Shown here: positions 44,733-52,587 of the stretch, in pieces
Layout of the letters: each line of letters opens with the position of its first letter
Position numbering within the stretch: the stretch's first letter is position 1
DNA from: Gordonia zhaorongruii
Lineage (GTDB): Bacteria > Actinomycetota > Actinomycetes > Mycobacteriales > Mycobacteriaceae
Direction of reading: 5' to 3'
Length of the DNA stretch: 64,000 bases
NCBI RefSeq assembly: GCF_007559005.1
Contig: NZ_CP041763.1
Location: 496,001-560,000 of the forward strand
Translations under genes and position numbers: made by a program
Notes under the pieces: model-generated
Databases searched by the model: none
Told to the model about the DNA's origin: nothing
Seen by the model: only the letters and a program-made list of their open reading frames with translations

Positions 44733-45779
44733 ATGACTCTGGAAAACGCCTGGTTCGTGATCATCGCGGTCCTGTTCGTCATGTACTTCGTCCTCGAGGG
44801 CTTCGACTTCGGCGTCGGCATGCTGATGCCGTTCCTCGGCAAGCGCAGCGAACCCGACGGCGACAAGCGGCGTAGAGCGCTGCTCAACACGATCGGACCA
44901 GTCTGGGACGGCAACGAGGTGTGGGTGATCACCGCGGGCGCAGCGATGTTCGCGGCCTTCGGCGGCTGGTACGCGACCATGTTCTCGGCGCTGTATCTCC
45001 CGCTCTTCCTGCTGCTGATCGGGCTGATCGTCCGCGTGGTCGCGATCGAGTGGCGCGGCAAGATCAACGAGTTGCGCTGGCGGCGCTGGTGCGACATCGG
45101 CATCGGACTCGGCTCCTGGCTGCCCGCCATCCTGTGGGGCGTCGCGTTCGCCAATGTGATCCGGGGTCTCCCGATCGGCGCCGACCAGCAGTACACGGGC
45201 GGATTCTTCAACCTGCTGAACCCGTACGCCCTGCTGGGCGGTGCAACGACCCTGCTCGTCTTCCTCACGCACGGAGCCGTGTTCATCGCTCTCAAGACGA
45301 CGGGGGTCCTGCGCGACGACGCTCAGACCGTCGCCGCGCGGCTGTCGATCCCGACTCTCGTCGTTGCGGCGGCGTTCCTGCTGTGGACGCAGCTCGAATA
45401 CGGCAAGCCGTGGACGTGGGCGATCGTCGCAGCTGGAGCCGTGGCGGCGGTCGTGATGGTGATCGGCGCGTTCGCGCGCCGCGAGGGTCTCGCGTTCGCG
45501 GCGACCTGCATCGCCATCGCCGGTACCGTGGCGCTGCTGTTCTGCGTGCTGTTCCCGAACGTGCTGCCGTCGACGACCGACGAGGCGTTCAACCTGACGA
45601 TCGGCAACACGTCGTCGAGTCACTACACGCTCGTTGTGATGACGTGGGCTGCGGGCCTGATGACGCCGGTCGTCCTGCTCTACCAGGGCTGGAGCTACTG
45701 GGTGTTCCGCAAGCGGCTGTCCGTGGAGCAGATCCCGCCGTCGATCGGACTCTCGTTCGGTGACCGTGCGTCACGATGA
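44733..45779 (+). CDS. cydB: Cytochrome bd oxidase subunit II
   Basis: 348-residue membrane protein with about eight to nine helices that supports CydA heme binding. The signature FVLEGFDFGVGMLMPFLG is at about 21-38, then GPVWDGNEVWVITAGAAMFAAFGGWYA. The ATG at 44733 follows AGGAG; longer readings overlap cydA and are rejected. It lies 11 bases after cydA and ends next to cydD. Confidence 0.96.
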   Translation: MTLENAWFVIIAVLFVMYFVLEGFDFGVGMLMPFLGKRSEPDGDKRRRALLNTIGPVWDGNEVWVITAGAAMFAAFGGWYATMFSALYLPLFLLLIGLIVRVVAIEWRGKINELRWRRWCDIGIGLGSWLPAILWGVAFANVIRGLPIGADQQYTGGFFNLLNPYALLGGATTLLVFLTHGAVFIALKTTGVLRDDAQTVAARLSIPTLVVAAAFLLWTQLEYGKPWTWAIVAAGAVAAVVMVIGAFARREGLAFAATCIAIAGTVALLFCVLFPNVLPSTTDEAFNLTIGNTSSSHYTLVVMTWAAGLMTPVVLLYQGWSYWVFRKRLSVEQIPPSIGLSFGDRASR

Positions 45780-45786
45780 TGCCGGC

Positions 45787-47556
45787 ATGACCACTGCCCA
45801 CGACGGCGTCGCAGCGGGGGCGGCTTCGGGTGATCCCGGCACGGAGCGCGCCGGCAATCGGGACAGTGCGGCGGCCCGGATGCGTCGAACGCCGCCGGTC
45901 GATCCGAGGCTGCTGCGGTACTCGCCGACGGCACGGCGGTACTCGGTGGCGATCGCGCTCTTCTCCGCGGGCACCGTTGCCGCCGTGATCGCCGGCGCGG
46001 TCGCCCTGGCCGGACTGCTCTCCGAGTTGATCACCGATCCGGCGTCGCGCAGTTTCGCCGCGCAGTCCGTGCATCTGGCGGTGATCGTGGCGGCTTTCGC
46101 CGCGCGTGCGCTCATGTCGTATCTGGGGGACCGGTACGCGCACCGCGCCGCGCTCGCGACGATCGCCGAACTCCGCGCCGAAGCGGCCGATGCGCTGACC
46201 GACCCGTCACGGACCCCGCCGCACGACCTCGTCGCCGAGCGGGACCGCGCCTCCACGATTCTGCTGCGCGGTCTCGACGCGTTGACCGATTACCTGTCCG
46301 ACTACGTGCCCGCGCTTCTCTCGACCGTGATCATCACTCCGCTGGTCGTGGTGGTGGTCGGCTGGGTGGATTGGCCATCGGCGGTGATCATCATCGTCAC
46401 TATTCCGCTGATCCCGATCTTCATGGTGCTGATCGGTCTGCTCACCAGGGACCGCACCACGCGCAAGCTCGATGCGATGAGCCGGCAGAGCTCCCAGCTC
46501 CTCGATCTCCTCGCCGGACTCCCGACGTTGCGGGCGCTCGGCCGCGCACACGGACCGTCGCAGCGCGTCGCCGATCTCGGACAGGACTTTCGCCGCACCA
46601 CGATGAGTTCGCTGCGGATCGCTTTTCTGTCCGGCGCAGTGCTGGAGATGCTCGCGACCCTCAGCGTCGCCCTCGTCGCGGTCGGGATCGGTCTACGACT
46701 CGTGTTCGGTGAGATGAGTCTGTACGCGGGCGTTCTCGCGCTGGTGCTTGCGCCGGAGGCGTACCTGCCGCTGCGCCGGATCGGTTCGGCGTTTCACGCC
46801 GCCGAGGACGGCATGGAGGCCTCCCGTGAAGCCCTCGACGTGATCTCCCGGGAGAGCCTCGCGCTCCAGGGCACTCGATGCATCGACGTCGCGGGCACGC
46901 AGATCGTTCTCGACGGAGTCGGTGTGCGTGGCCGCGACGGGTGGACCCCGCGCGAGGCGTCGGCGCTAATCGTGCCCGGACAGATGACCGTGCTGACCGG
47001 GCCGAACGGGTCCGGGAAATCGACGCTGCTATCGGCGATCCTCGGTCTCGAGGCGCCGGCCGAGGGCATGGTCACGGTCGGCGGGGTAAACGTGCGCGAG
47101 GTGGATCGAGAGCACTTTCATTCTCAGATCGCCTGGCTCCCACAGCATCCGGTGATCGTTCCGGGAACGGTCGCCGGCAATCTGGCACTGTTCGGCAGCC
47201 TCGATCCGGACGCTGCCGGTCGCGTGGCGCGGGCCGTCCGGTTCGACGAGGTGCTCGCCGACCTTCCGCTCGGCGACCAGACGCTCATCGGCGCGACGGG
47301 GGAGGGCATGTCGGCGGGCCAGCGTCAGCGGCTCGCGCTCGTTCGGACTCTCGCCTCGACCGCGCCGCTCCTCCTGCTGGACGAGCCGGCCGCCCACCTC
47401 GACGAGGAGACCGCATCAGCGGTGGTCGATGCACTGACCGAACGTGCGGCTGCGGGTGCCACGGTGATCGTGGTGTCGCATCACGACGACATGATCAGCG
47501 CAGGCGACGTCGTCGTCGAGATCTCCGGGGAGGTGGTCGGCGGTGTTCAGGCGTGA
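45787..47556 (+). CDS. cydD: ABC transporter CydD subunit (heme/thiol exporter)
   Basis: About 589 residues: a transmembrane exporter domain followed by an ATPase. Walker A is GPNGSGKST and Walker B LLLLDEPAAHLD, with signature SAGQRQRLALVRTL. CydDC is needed to assemble cytochrome bd; recent work supports heme rather than glutathione transport, and mycolata lack glutathione. ATG 45787 is chosen, seven bases after cydB; a GTG at 45760 overlapping cydB is possible. It overlaps cydC by 14 bases. Confidence 0.93.
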   Translation: MTTAHDGVAAGAASGDPGTERAGNRDSAAARMRRTPPVDPRLLRYSPTARRYSVAIALFSAGTVAAVIAGAVALAGLLSELITDPASRSFAAQSVHLAVIVAAFAARALMSYLGDRYAHRAALATIAELRAEAADALTDPSRTPPHDLVAERDRASTILLRGLDALTDYLSDYVPALLSTVIITPLVVVVVGWVDWPSAVIIIVTIPLIPIFMVLIGLLTRDRTTRKLDAMSRQSSQLLDLLAGLPTLRALGRAHGPSQRVADLGQDFRRTTMSSLRIAFLSGAVLEMLATLSVALVAVGIGLRLVFGEMSLYAGVLALVLAPEAYLPLRRIGSAFHAAEDGMEASREALDVISRESLALQGTRCIDVAGTQIVLDGVGVRGRDGWTPREASALIVPGQMTVLTGPNGSGKSTLLSAILGLEAPAEGMVTVGGVNVREVDREHFHSQIAWLPQHPVIVPGTVAGNLALFGSLDPDAAGRVARAVRFDEVLADLPLGDQTLIGATGEGMSAGQRQRLALVRTLASTAPLLLLDEPAAHLDEETASAVVDALTERAAAGATVIVVSHHDDMISAGDVVVEISGEVVGGVQA

Positions 47557-49222
47557 TCCGCTCATGCGCGCGTTCAGCTTTGTCGGCCTGCGGCCCCGTG
47601 CACTGCTGGCTGCGGTCGGACTCGGTGCGGCGGGAGCCTTGTCGGCGCTCGGACTGGCGGCCCTGTCGGCGTGGCTGATCACGCGCGCCTGGCAGATGCC
47701 GCCCGTGCTGTACCTCTCGGTGGCCGTCACAGCGGTTCGCGCACTGGGTATCTCGCGAGCGGTGTTCCGTTATCTGGAACGTCTCGCCACGCACGACCTG
47801 GCGCTGAACGCGATGTCGCGTGCCCGCGAGCGCGTGTACCGGGTGCTCGCGTCCGGGTCGCCGGAGCATTCGGTTCGTCAACGCCGGTCCGAACTGCTGG
47901 CACGCACCGCCGACGACGTCGACGAGATCGGCGACGCCGTGGTCCGCGGCCTGGTGCCGATGGCCGTGGGAGCGGTGACCGGCATCGCGGCGGTTGCCGT
48001 CATGTCGATGGTCTCGCCGTTGTCCGCCGTCGTGCTCGCTCTGGCGCTACTGGTCAGCGGGGTGCTCGGGCCGATCATCGCGACGCGGGCCTCGGTGCGG
48101 ATCGTCGGCGACGGTGCCCGAGCGCGCGAGCGAGTGGGTGCCGCGGCCACCGCTCTTCTGTGGCACGGCCCGGAACTGGTGGTGGCGCGGCGACGGTCCA
48201 CGGCGCTGGGCGAACTCCGTGCTGCCGACGACACCCACGCCGTGGCGGTCGATCGAGGAATGAGCAGGCAGGCGACAGCCGCGTCGCTGACGCCGGTCGC
48301 GATGCTCGTGAGCGTGGTCGCCGCGGCGGTGATCGCCGTCGACCTGGCGTCTCGGCTGCCGGGATCGCTGGCCGACGTGTCGTCGTCCGGTGAGGGGATC
48401 ACCCCGATGCTGTTCGGCGTGCTGGTGCTGTTGCCGCTCTCGTCGTTCGAGATGACGGGCCCGCTCACCGATGCGGCGATCGCGTGGGAACGCGGGCGGC
48501 AGAGCGCGGCGCGCGTCATGTCGTTGGTCGAAGACGCGGGGTCGGCTGCCACGGCTTCGTATGCCTCCGCATCGTCCGATCCGGTATTCGACCGCCGCCC
48601 GGCGACGCTGACCGCACAGCGCCTGCAGTGGGGTCGCACCGCCCCGCTCGGTCCGGATGGCGGGGTCGACCTCGATCTGCCGCCGGGGGGACGCTTGGTG
48701 ATCGTCGGCCCCAGCGGGTCCGGAAAGTCGACCCTCGCGCTGACTCTCGCCGGGCTGCTGCCGCCGCTCGGTGGCATCGTGTCCACCGCGCCCTCGGACT
48801 CGTCGTCGTGCGCTGCGTACTTCGCGGAGGAGGCACACCTGTTCTCCACGTCGGTGCGCGAGAATCTGCGCGTGGCGCGCGGGGATGTGTCCGACGACGA
48901 GATCGTCGAGGCACTCGACCGGGTCGGCCTGGGTGAGTGGCTCGCCGGACTGCCGGCCGGACTCGATACGGAACTCATCGGCGGCGGTGCCGCGCTGAGT
49001 GGCGGACAGCGGCGTCGGCTCCTGCTTTCCCGCGCACTGGTTCATCCGGCGAGAATTGTGATTCTCGACGAACCCACGGAACATCTGGATTCGAATGATG
49101 CCGGTCATGTTCTTCGTCGGATATTGGACGATGACGGCGTCTTCGGCGCGGACCGGGTGGTCGTGGCCGTTACCCACCAGCGAGCCGACGACCTCGGTGT
49201 TTCGGTGGTCGACCTGCGCTGA
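47543..49222 (+). CDS. cydC: ABC transporter CydC subunit
   Basis: 559-residue partner of CydD with an N-terminal membrane domain and C-terminal ATPase. Walker A is VGPSGSGKST, signature LSGGQRRRLLLSRAL, Walker B VILDEPTEHLD. The TMD contains RYLERLATHDLALNAMSRARERVYRVLA, typical of CydC. The GTG at 47543 sits behind GGGGAGG and overlaps cydD; an ATG at 47564 is an alternative. It is the last gene of the cyd operon, followed by a short hairpin. Confidence 0.94.
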   Translation: MFRRDPLMRAFSFVGLRPRALLAAVGLGAAGALSALGLAALSAWLITRAWQMPPVLYLSVAVTAVRALGISRAVFRYLERLATHDLALNAMSRARERVYRVLASGSPEHSVRQRRSELLARTADDVDEIGDAVVRGLVPMAVGAVTGIAAVAVMSMVSPLSAVVLALALLVSGVLGPIIATRASVRIVGDGARARERVGAAATALLWHGPELVVARRRSTALGELRAADDTHAVAVDRGMSRQATAASLTPVAMLVSVVAAAVIAVDLASRLPGSLADVSSSGEGITPMLFGVLVLLPLSSFEMTGPLTDAAIAWERGRQSAARVMSLVEDAGSAATASYASASSDPVFDRRPATLTAQRLQWGRTAPLGPDGGVDLDLPPGGRLVIVGPSGSGKSTLALTLAGLLPPLGGIVSTAPSDSSSCAAYFAEEAHLFSTSVRENLRVARGDVSDDEIVEALDRVGLGEWLAGLPAGLDTELIGGGAALSGGQRRRLLLSRALVHPARIVILDEPTEHLDSNDAGHVLRRILDDDGVFGADRVVVAVTHQRADDLGVSVVDLR

Positions 49223-49240
49223 CAGACGTCGGTTACGGCC

Positions 49241-49259
49241 TTATCGGATCTGCCGATAA
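49241..49259. terminator. Short hairpin after cydC
   Basis: Perfect 7-bp stem TTATCGG / CCGATAA with a 5-base loop, 19 bases after the cydC stop. It is AT-richer than most terminators here, so it could also be an operator for the downstream ferritin. Confidence 0.45.
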
Positions 49260-49309
49260 ATAGGGGAGCCTCAGTTAAATAAGGTTTCACTCCCCATTCT
49301 TTTATCGAC

Positions 49310-49328
49310 TTAGGGATACCGAACCTTG
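49310..49328. promoter_or_regulatory. IdeR-like box 1 upstream of ferritin
   Basis: TTAGGGATACCGAACCTTG keeps the outer half-sites TTAGG and AACCT of the IdeR consensus TTAGGTTAGGCTAACCTAA (11 of 19 positions). IdeR is the iron-dependent regulator that activates bacterioferritin in mycobacteria. Confidence 0.4.
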
Positions 49329-49394
49329 CTGGACGAATTCTATATTCGGCCTATTCTTGAAGGTGTCTGAAAGCGTCAGAAGTCGAATTCCCAG

Positions 49395-49413
49395 AATGGT
49401 TAGGCTAAGCAAA
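49395..49413. promoter_or_regulatory. IdeR-like box 2 / -10 region at the ferritin start
   Basis: Contains GGTTAGGCTAA, identical to the centre of the IdeR consensus, 13 of 19 positions overall. It also holds TAGGCT, a -10-like hexamer six bases before the ATG, so the transcript may be leaderless and the box would overlap the promoter. Confidence 0.45.
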
Positions 49414-49910
49414 TGAAAATGAGTGAAACCCTCGCGGTCGAGTTCGTCAAGCAGATCAACCGCGAATACGAGTCGTCGTTTCTCTACCGTCAGCTCGCGA
49501 TCGAGGCCGACCTCCGCGATCTGCCGGGCATCGCGTCCTGGCTGCGCAGCCAGTCGGGCGAGGAACTCGTTCACGCGGACAAGCTGATCGATCACCTCAC
49601 CGCACGGGACAACCACCCCGTCATCGGCGACATCGAGATCCAGTCGGTGAAGGTCGAGAAGATCTCCGACATCTTCGAGATCGCACTCGATGCGGAGCGA
49701 GCGGTGTCCGAAGGGATCCGCGAGCTGTACAAGCTCGCCGAGGACGAGCGCGACCTCGACTCGCGGCCCACTATCGACTGGTTCATCTCCGAGCAGGTCG
49801 AAGAGGAGGCCACCGTCAGCGAGATCCTCGGCCGCCTGCGCATGGTCGACGGCGACGGCTCCGGTGTCCTCCGCATCGACACCGAACTCGCGTCCGCAGG
49901 CGCCGCATAG
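49413..49910 (+). CDS. Ferritin-like iron storage protein
   Basis: 165-residue four-helix-bundle ferritin. Ferroxidase-type ligands are visible: Glu in NREYESSFLYRQLAIEADLRDL, ExxH in SGEELVHADKLIDHL, and EQVEEEATVSEILGRLRMV near the C-terminus. It resembles the ferritin BfrB rather than heme-bacterioferritin, since no conserved heme Met is evident. ATG 49413 is used; ATG 49419 is in frame. No Shine-Dalgarno is present, which fits leaderless expression. IdeR-like boxes upstream imply iron control. Confidence 0.88.
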   Translation: MKMSETLAVEFVKQINREYESSFLYRQLAIEADLRDLPGIASWLRSQSGEELVHADKLIDHLTARDNHPVIGDIEIQSVKVEKISDIFEIALDAERAVSEGIRELYKLAEDERDLDSRPTIDWFISEQVEEEATVSEILGRLRMVDGDGSGVLRIDTELASAGAA

Positions 49911-49931
49911 CCGACGCTCCTGCACCACACC

Positions 49932-49970
49932 ACGGCTCCCGCCGGCTGCAATGCAGTCGGCGGGAGCCGT
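49932..49970. terminator. Strong terminator after ferritin
   Basis: 18-bp stem beginning ACGGCTCCCGCC with loop AAT and a single G-U pair, 21 bases after the ferritin stop and followed by TTTCGG. Its inner GCCGGCTGC / GCAGTCGGC core nearly repeats the cysNC terminator. Confidence 0.88.
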
Positions 49971-49996
49971 TTCGGTCGTGATGCTCCCCGCGGCGT

Positions 49997-50042
49997 GGTT
50001 TCGACTCGCAGCTTCGGCTGGCGCCTCAGTTGCGGCTCAACC
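49997..50042. repeat. Solo 46-bp copy of the GIY-YIG flanking repeat
   Basis: Same length and orientation as the right arm of the nuclease unit at 14906-14951, with six mismatches; begins GGTTTCGACTCGCA and ends TGCGGCTCAACC. No nuclease gene is near. Confidence 0.8.
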
Positions 50043-50066
50043 GGCGAGAGGAGTTGCGTCCTCGTC

Positions 50067-50213
50067 GGTTGAGCGAGGGGGCGTCCTCTCGCTGGTTGAG
50101 CGAGGGCCGTCCTCTCGGTGGTTGAGCGAGCGAAGCGAGTCGAAACCACGTCGGCGGGAAATGGGAATGCTCGGCCGCTCTCGCTGGTTGAGCGAGCGGA
50201 GCGAGTCGAAACC
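50067..50213. repeat. TTGAGCGAG repeat cluster
   Basis: GGTTGAGCGAG occurs at about 50067, 50094, 50120 and 50186. The last two extend to 28-bp units (50120-50147 and 50186-50213) ending GCGAGTCGAAACC that differ at one base. Each unit is palindromic-like in its GAGCGAGCG core. The cluster ends six bases before the nitrobindin stop codon. Confidence 0.8.
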
Positions 50214-50218
50214 GGACC

Positions 50219-50836
50219 TCAGCCGATTACGCGATGCAGCTTCGCGGACAGGTGCGGGGTCAATTCCCCGTCCGGGTCGACGCGTTCCTCGACGTAGGCG
50301 AGGTCGCCGTCGGGCACCAGGCCGTAGAGTCGCTTGGCTCCGCCGGTGTGCACGCCGGTCTCGGTGCGGATGGTGACGTCGGTCGTCACGTTCCAGGACA
50401 TCTGGTTGAGTGGCCGACCGTAGAAGAGTTCCACCACGCCTTCCGCATGTGTGAGGAGAAGCTCGATGTCGTCTTCTTCGCTGATTCGCCAGAAACCTGA
50501 TTCGCGGAGATCGGGGCGCACGTAAGCGCCCTCGTCGTCGATGACCCAGGACCGGGACTGCCAGTTCAGGTAGTTGCCGCCGTCATGGGTGACGATGATC
50601 TGCTGACCGAACTGGTAATCCCCACCGGTCGCGTGGTCGTGGCCTTCGCCCTCGCCTTCCCAGACGCCGACAAGCGGCAGCAGAGCGAGGAGGCCAGGGT
50701 GCAGATCGGGGCCCTCGCGGAGGTTGGCGGTGTCGACGGGGAGGGGGAGATCGCCGATCGCGGGCACATTCTTTCCGGCGGTCTCCTGAGCGCGTTGCTC
50801 TGCGTCGGAGATCGCCTCATTGCCCGAACGTGTCAT
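50219..50836 (-). CDS. Nitrobindin-like heme-binding beta-barrel protein
   Basis: 205-residue protein of the nitrobindin/FABP-like family. The signature [14 protein letters not shown] (GxWxGxG) and the conserved C-terminal KLHRVIG with the probable heme-ligand His are present. Family members bind ferric heme and scavenge or isomerise reactive nitrogen species. The ATG at 50836 overlaps the stop of a 32-residue membrane ORF (ATGA); an in-frame codon 15 codons upstream would run through that ORF. From memory, the M. tuberculosis counterpart Rv0813c also sits next to sseC2-cysA2. Confidence 0.85.
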   Translation of the reverse strand: MTRSGNEAISDAEQRAQETAGKNVPAIGDLPLPVDTANLREGPDLHPGLLALLPLVGVWEGEGEGHDHATGGDYQFGQQIIVTHDGGNYLNWQSRSWVIDDEGAYVRPDLRESGFWRISEEDDIELLLTHAEGVVELFYGRPLNQMSWNVTTDVTIRTETGVHTGGAKRLYGLVPDGDLAYVEERVDPDGELTPHLSAKLHRVIG

Positions 50837-50931
50837 GACTCGTCGTTGACCAGTCGGTAGACGGTGTACAGCGCGAACCACACGATGAGCACAGTCGCCA
50901 GCGCGAGGAGGATGATGAAAAATGTTTCCAC
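50833..50931 (-). CDS. 32-residue single-helix membrane peptide
   Basis: Very short ORF starting at GTG 50931 and ending in a TGA that overlaps the nitrobindin ATG by four bases. The peptide [20 protein letters not shown] continues with [12 protein letters not shown]: one strong membrane helix (about 3-25) and a polar C-terminus. Codon use and the precise coupling support a real gene. The function is unknown; it may anchor or signal for the heme protein. Too short for most gene callers. Confidence 0.6.
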   Translation of the reverse strand: METFFIILLALATVLIVWFALYTVYRLVNDES

Positions 50932-51075
50932 GGCCCGAATGTTACCGCGCAACCAGTGGCCGCCGTGAACCGGTTCGCGACCGCAGAGGGTGAACCTTGT
51001 CTCGTTCGGTGCCCATCCGGTTCGGCCTCGGCTCGTCGCCCGCAGCGGAGCCGTTCACCGGAGGCCTGACACAGC

Positions 51076-51109
51076 AGTGCGCCCCGGCCCAGTCGGGCCG
51101 GGGCGCACT
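51076..51109. terminator. Strong terminator after sseC
   Basis: Perfect 15-bp stem beginning AGTGCGCCCCGG with loop AGTC, 36 bases past the sseC stop (minus strand). It separates the cysA2-sseC transcript from the nitrobindin unit. Confidence 0.9.
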
Positions 51110-51144
51110 GAGTCGCCGGTGCGGATCAGTACTCCGCGGACCTG

Positions 51145-51450
51145 CTACTTCGAGACGGTGACGTCGTGATTGTGGACGCCCGGGCCCTCCGGCGACACGG
51201 TGACGTCGCCGTTGCCCTGCGAGCTGAGCGCACGCAGAGTCCAAGTACTGGGGGCCGCGAAGAACCGGAAGTCACCGGTTGCCGAAGCCACGACCTCGGC
51301 GGTGAACTCGCCGGTGCTGTCGAGCAGACGCACGAAGGCGCCCGCAACCGGATTACCGGCGCCGTCGACGACCTGACCGGTCAGAACGGTTTCCTTCTCG
51401 ACGTCGACGCCGGCCGGCAGGGTCTGGCCCTGCTTCGGTGCTGCACACAT
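51145..51450 (-). CDS. sseC: DUF1416 protein (SseC)
   Basis: 101-residue protein of the DUF1416 family, a small beta-sandwich resembling a prealbumin-like domain. Seen: MCAAPKQGQTLPAGVDVEKE, VLTGQVVDGAGNPVAGAFVRLLDSTG, ATGDFRFFAAPSTWTLRALS. It is invariably next to a rhodanese gene in actinobacteria and thought to serve sulfur metabolism, but the mechanism is unknown. The ATG at 51450 lies 40 bases after the cysA2 stop, in one operon. Confidence 0.9.
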   Translation of the reverse strand: MCAAPKQGQTLPAGVDVEKETVLTGQVVDGAGNPVAGAFVRLLDSTGEFTAEVVASATGDFRFFAAPSTWTLRALSSQGNGDVTVSPEGPGVHNHDVTVSK

Positions 51451-51490
51451 GTCAGAAATTCCTCTCAGATTACGTTCGGGCGAACCGAGC

Positions 51491-52318
51491 TCAGACCTCG
51501 ACCGGCACGCCGACGAGGGAGCCGTACTCAACCCAGCTGCCGTCGTAGTTCTTGACGTTCTTCTTGCCGAGCAGCTCCTGCAGGACGAACCAGGTGTGGC
51601 TGGAACGCTCGCCGATGCGGCAGTAGGCGATGGTCTCCTTGGCGTCGTCGAAGCCCTTGTCGGCGTACAGCTTCTCCAGGTCGTCCTCCGACTTGAAGGT
51701 GCCGTCCTCGTTGGCGGTCGACGACCACGGGATGTTGATGGCGCCGGGGACGTGGCCGCGCTGCTGAGCCTGCTCCTGCGGGAGGTGGGCCGGTGCGGCG
51801 ATCTTGCCCGAGAACTCGTCGGGGCTGCGGACGTCGACCAGGTTCTTGTTGCCGATGGAGTCGACGACCTCGTCGCGGAAGGCGCGGATCGAGGTGTCGG
51901 CTGCCTGCGCGGTGTAGGTGGTGGCGTCGCGGTTGACGGTCTCCGAGCTGAGCTCGCGGCCATCGAGTTCCCACTTCTTGCGGCCGCCGTCGAGCAGGCG
52001 GACATCCTTGTGGCCGTAGATCTTGAAGTACCAGTACGCGTAGGCGGCGAACCAGTTGTTGTTGCCGCCGTACAGGACGACGGTGTCGTCGTTGGCGACG
52101 CCGCGCTCGCTCAGCAGGGCTGAGAACTGCTCGGCGTTCAGGAAGTCGCGACGCAGGCCGTCCTGCAGATCCTTCTTCCAGTCGAGACGGATCGCACCGG
52201 GAATGTGGTTGGTGTCGTAGATCGAGGTGTCCTCGTCGACCTCGACGAACACAACGTTGTCGGTGTTGAGGTTCTGTTCAGCCCAATCGGCGCTGACCAG
52301 GACGTCGGAGCGTGCCAT
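51491..52318 (-). CDS. cysA2: Thiosulfate sulfurtransferase (rhodanese)
   Basis: 275-residue tandem-rhodanese protein. The N-terminal domain is inactive; the C-terminal one has the catalytic Cys in YCRIGERSSHTWF, the CRxGxR loop of thiosulfate sulfurtransferases. It moves sulfane sulfur from thiosulfate to thiol acceptors. The start is ATG 52318 (MARSDVLVSADW). Upstream is a leaderless cysteine-rich ORF, so expression is probably tuned by cysteine supply. The name follows mycobacterial use and is also given as sseA. Confidence 0.92.
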   Translation of the reverse strand: MARSDVLVSADWAEQNLNTDNVVFVEVDEDTSIYDTNHIPGAIRLDWKKDLQDGLRRDFLNAEQFSALLSERGVANDDTVVLYGGNNNWFAAYAYWYFKIYGHKDVRLLDGGRKKWELDGRELSSETVNRDATTYTAQAADTSIRAFRDEVVDSIGNKNLVDVRSPDEFSGKIAAPAHLPQEQAQQRGHVPGAINIPWSSTANEDGTFKSEDDLEKLYADKGFDDAKETIAYCRIGERSSHTWFVLQELLGKKNVKNYDGSWVEYGSLVGVPVEV

Positions 52319-52482
52319 GTGTATGTCCTTTCACAGGGAGAGACTGCGCTTGCCGCTGAAGACGCGGGTTCGCGGGGATGGTGGTCGAGACGATGCCGGA
52401 GCGAAGATCGCTAGCGGCGAACCGCGAGGTCGCGGTGCCGCAGGTGCCCGGGTCGGGCGAGATCACCGGCGCGCGTCACCGG

Positions 52483-52563
52483 CTACAGACAGCAACTGTT
52501 GGCGAGTCGACACAGGTCGATCGCCAGCCGGCGGGTGAGCATCAGCTCACTGCGGTGTTGCAT
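52483..52563 (-). CDS. Cysteine-rich leader peptide (attenuator ORF)
   Basis: 26-codon ORF, MQHRSELMLTRRLAIDLCRL then ANSCCL, ending TAG, upstream of cysA2-sseC. Three Cys codons, two adjacent, sit at the end. In mycobacteria leaderless poly-cysteine short ORFs upstream of cysA2 act as cysteine-responsive attenuators. Here the -10 hexamer TATTCT (52571-52576) lies seven bases before the ATG, which makes the mRNA leaderless. The 164-bp stretch to cysA2 (52319-52482) holds an ACCGCGA / TCGCGGT inverted pair near 52420-52436 that could form the regulatory structure. Confidence 0.75.
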   Translation of the reverse strand: MQHRSELMLTRRLAIDLCRLANSCCL

Positions 52564-52570
52564 GAAAACG

Positions 52571-52576
52571 AGAATA
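52571..52576 (-). promoter_or_regulatory. -10 element of the cysA2 leader ORF
   Basis: TATTCT on the minus strand, ending seven bases before the leader ATG. It lies just downstream of the lmeA stop codon, so cysA2-sseC has its own promoter. Confidence 0.6.
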
Positions 52577-52587
52577 CAACAGCGCGC

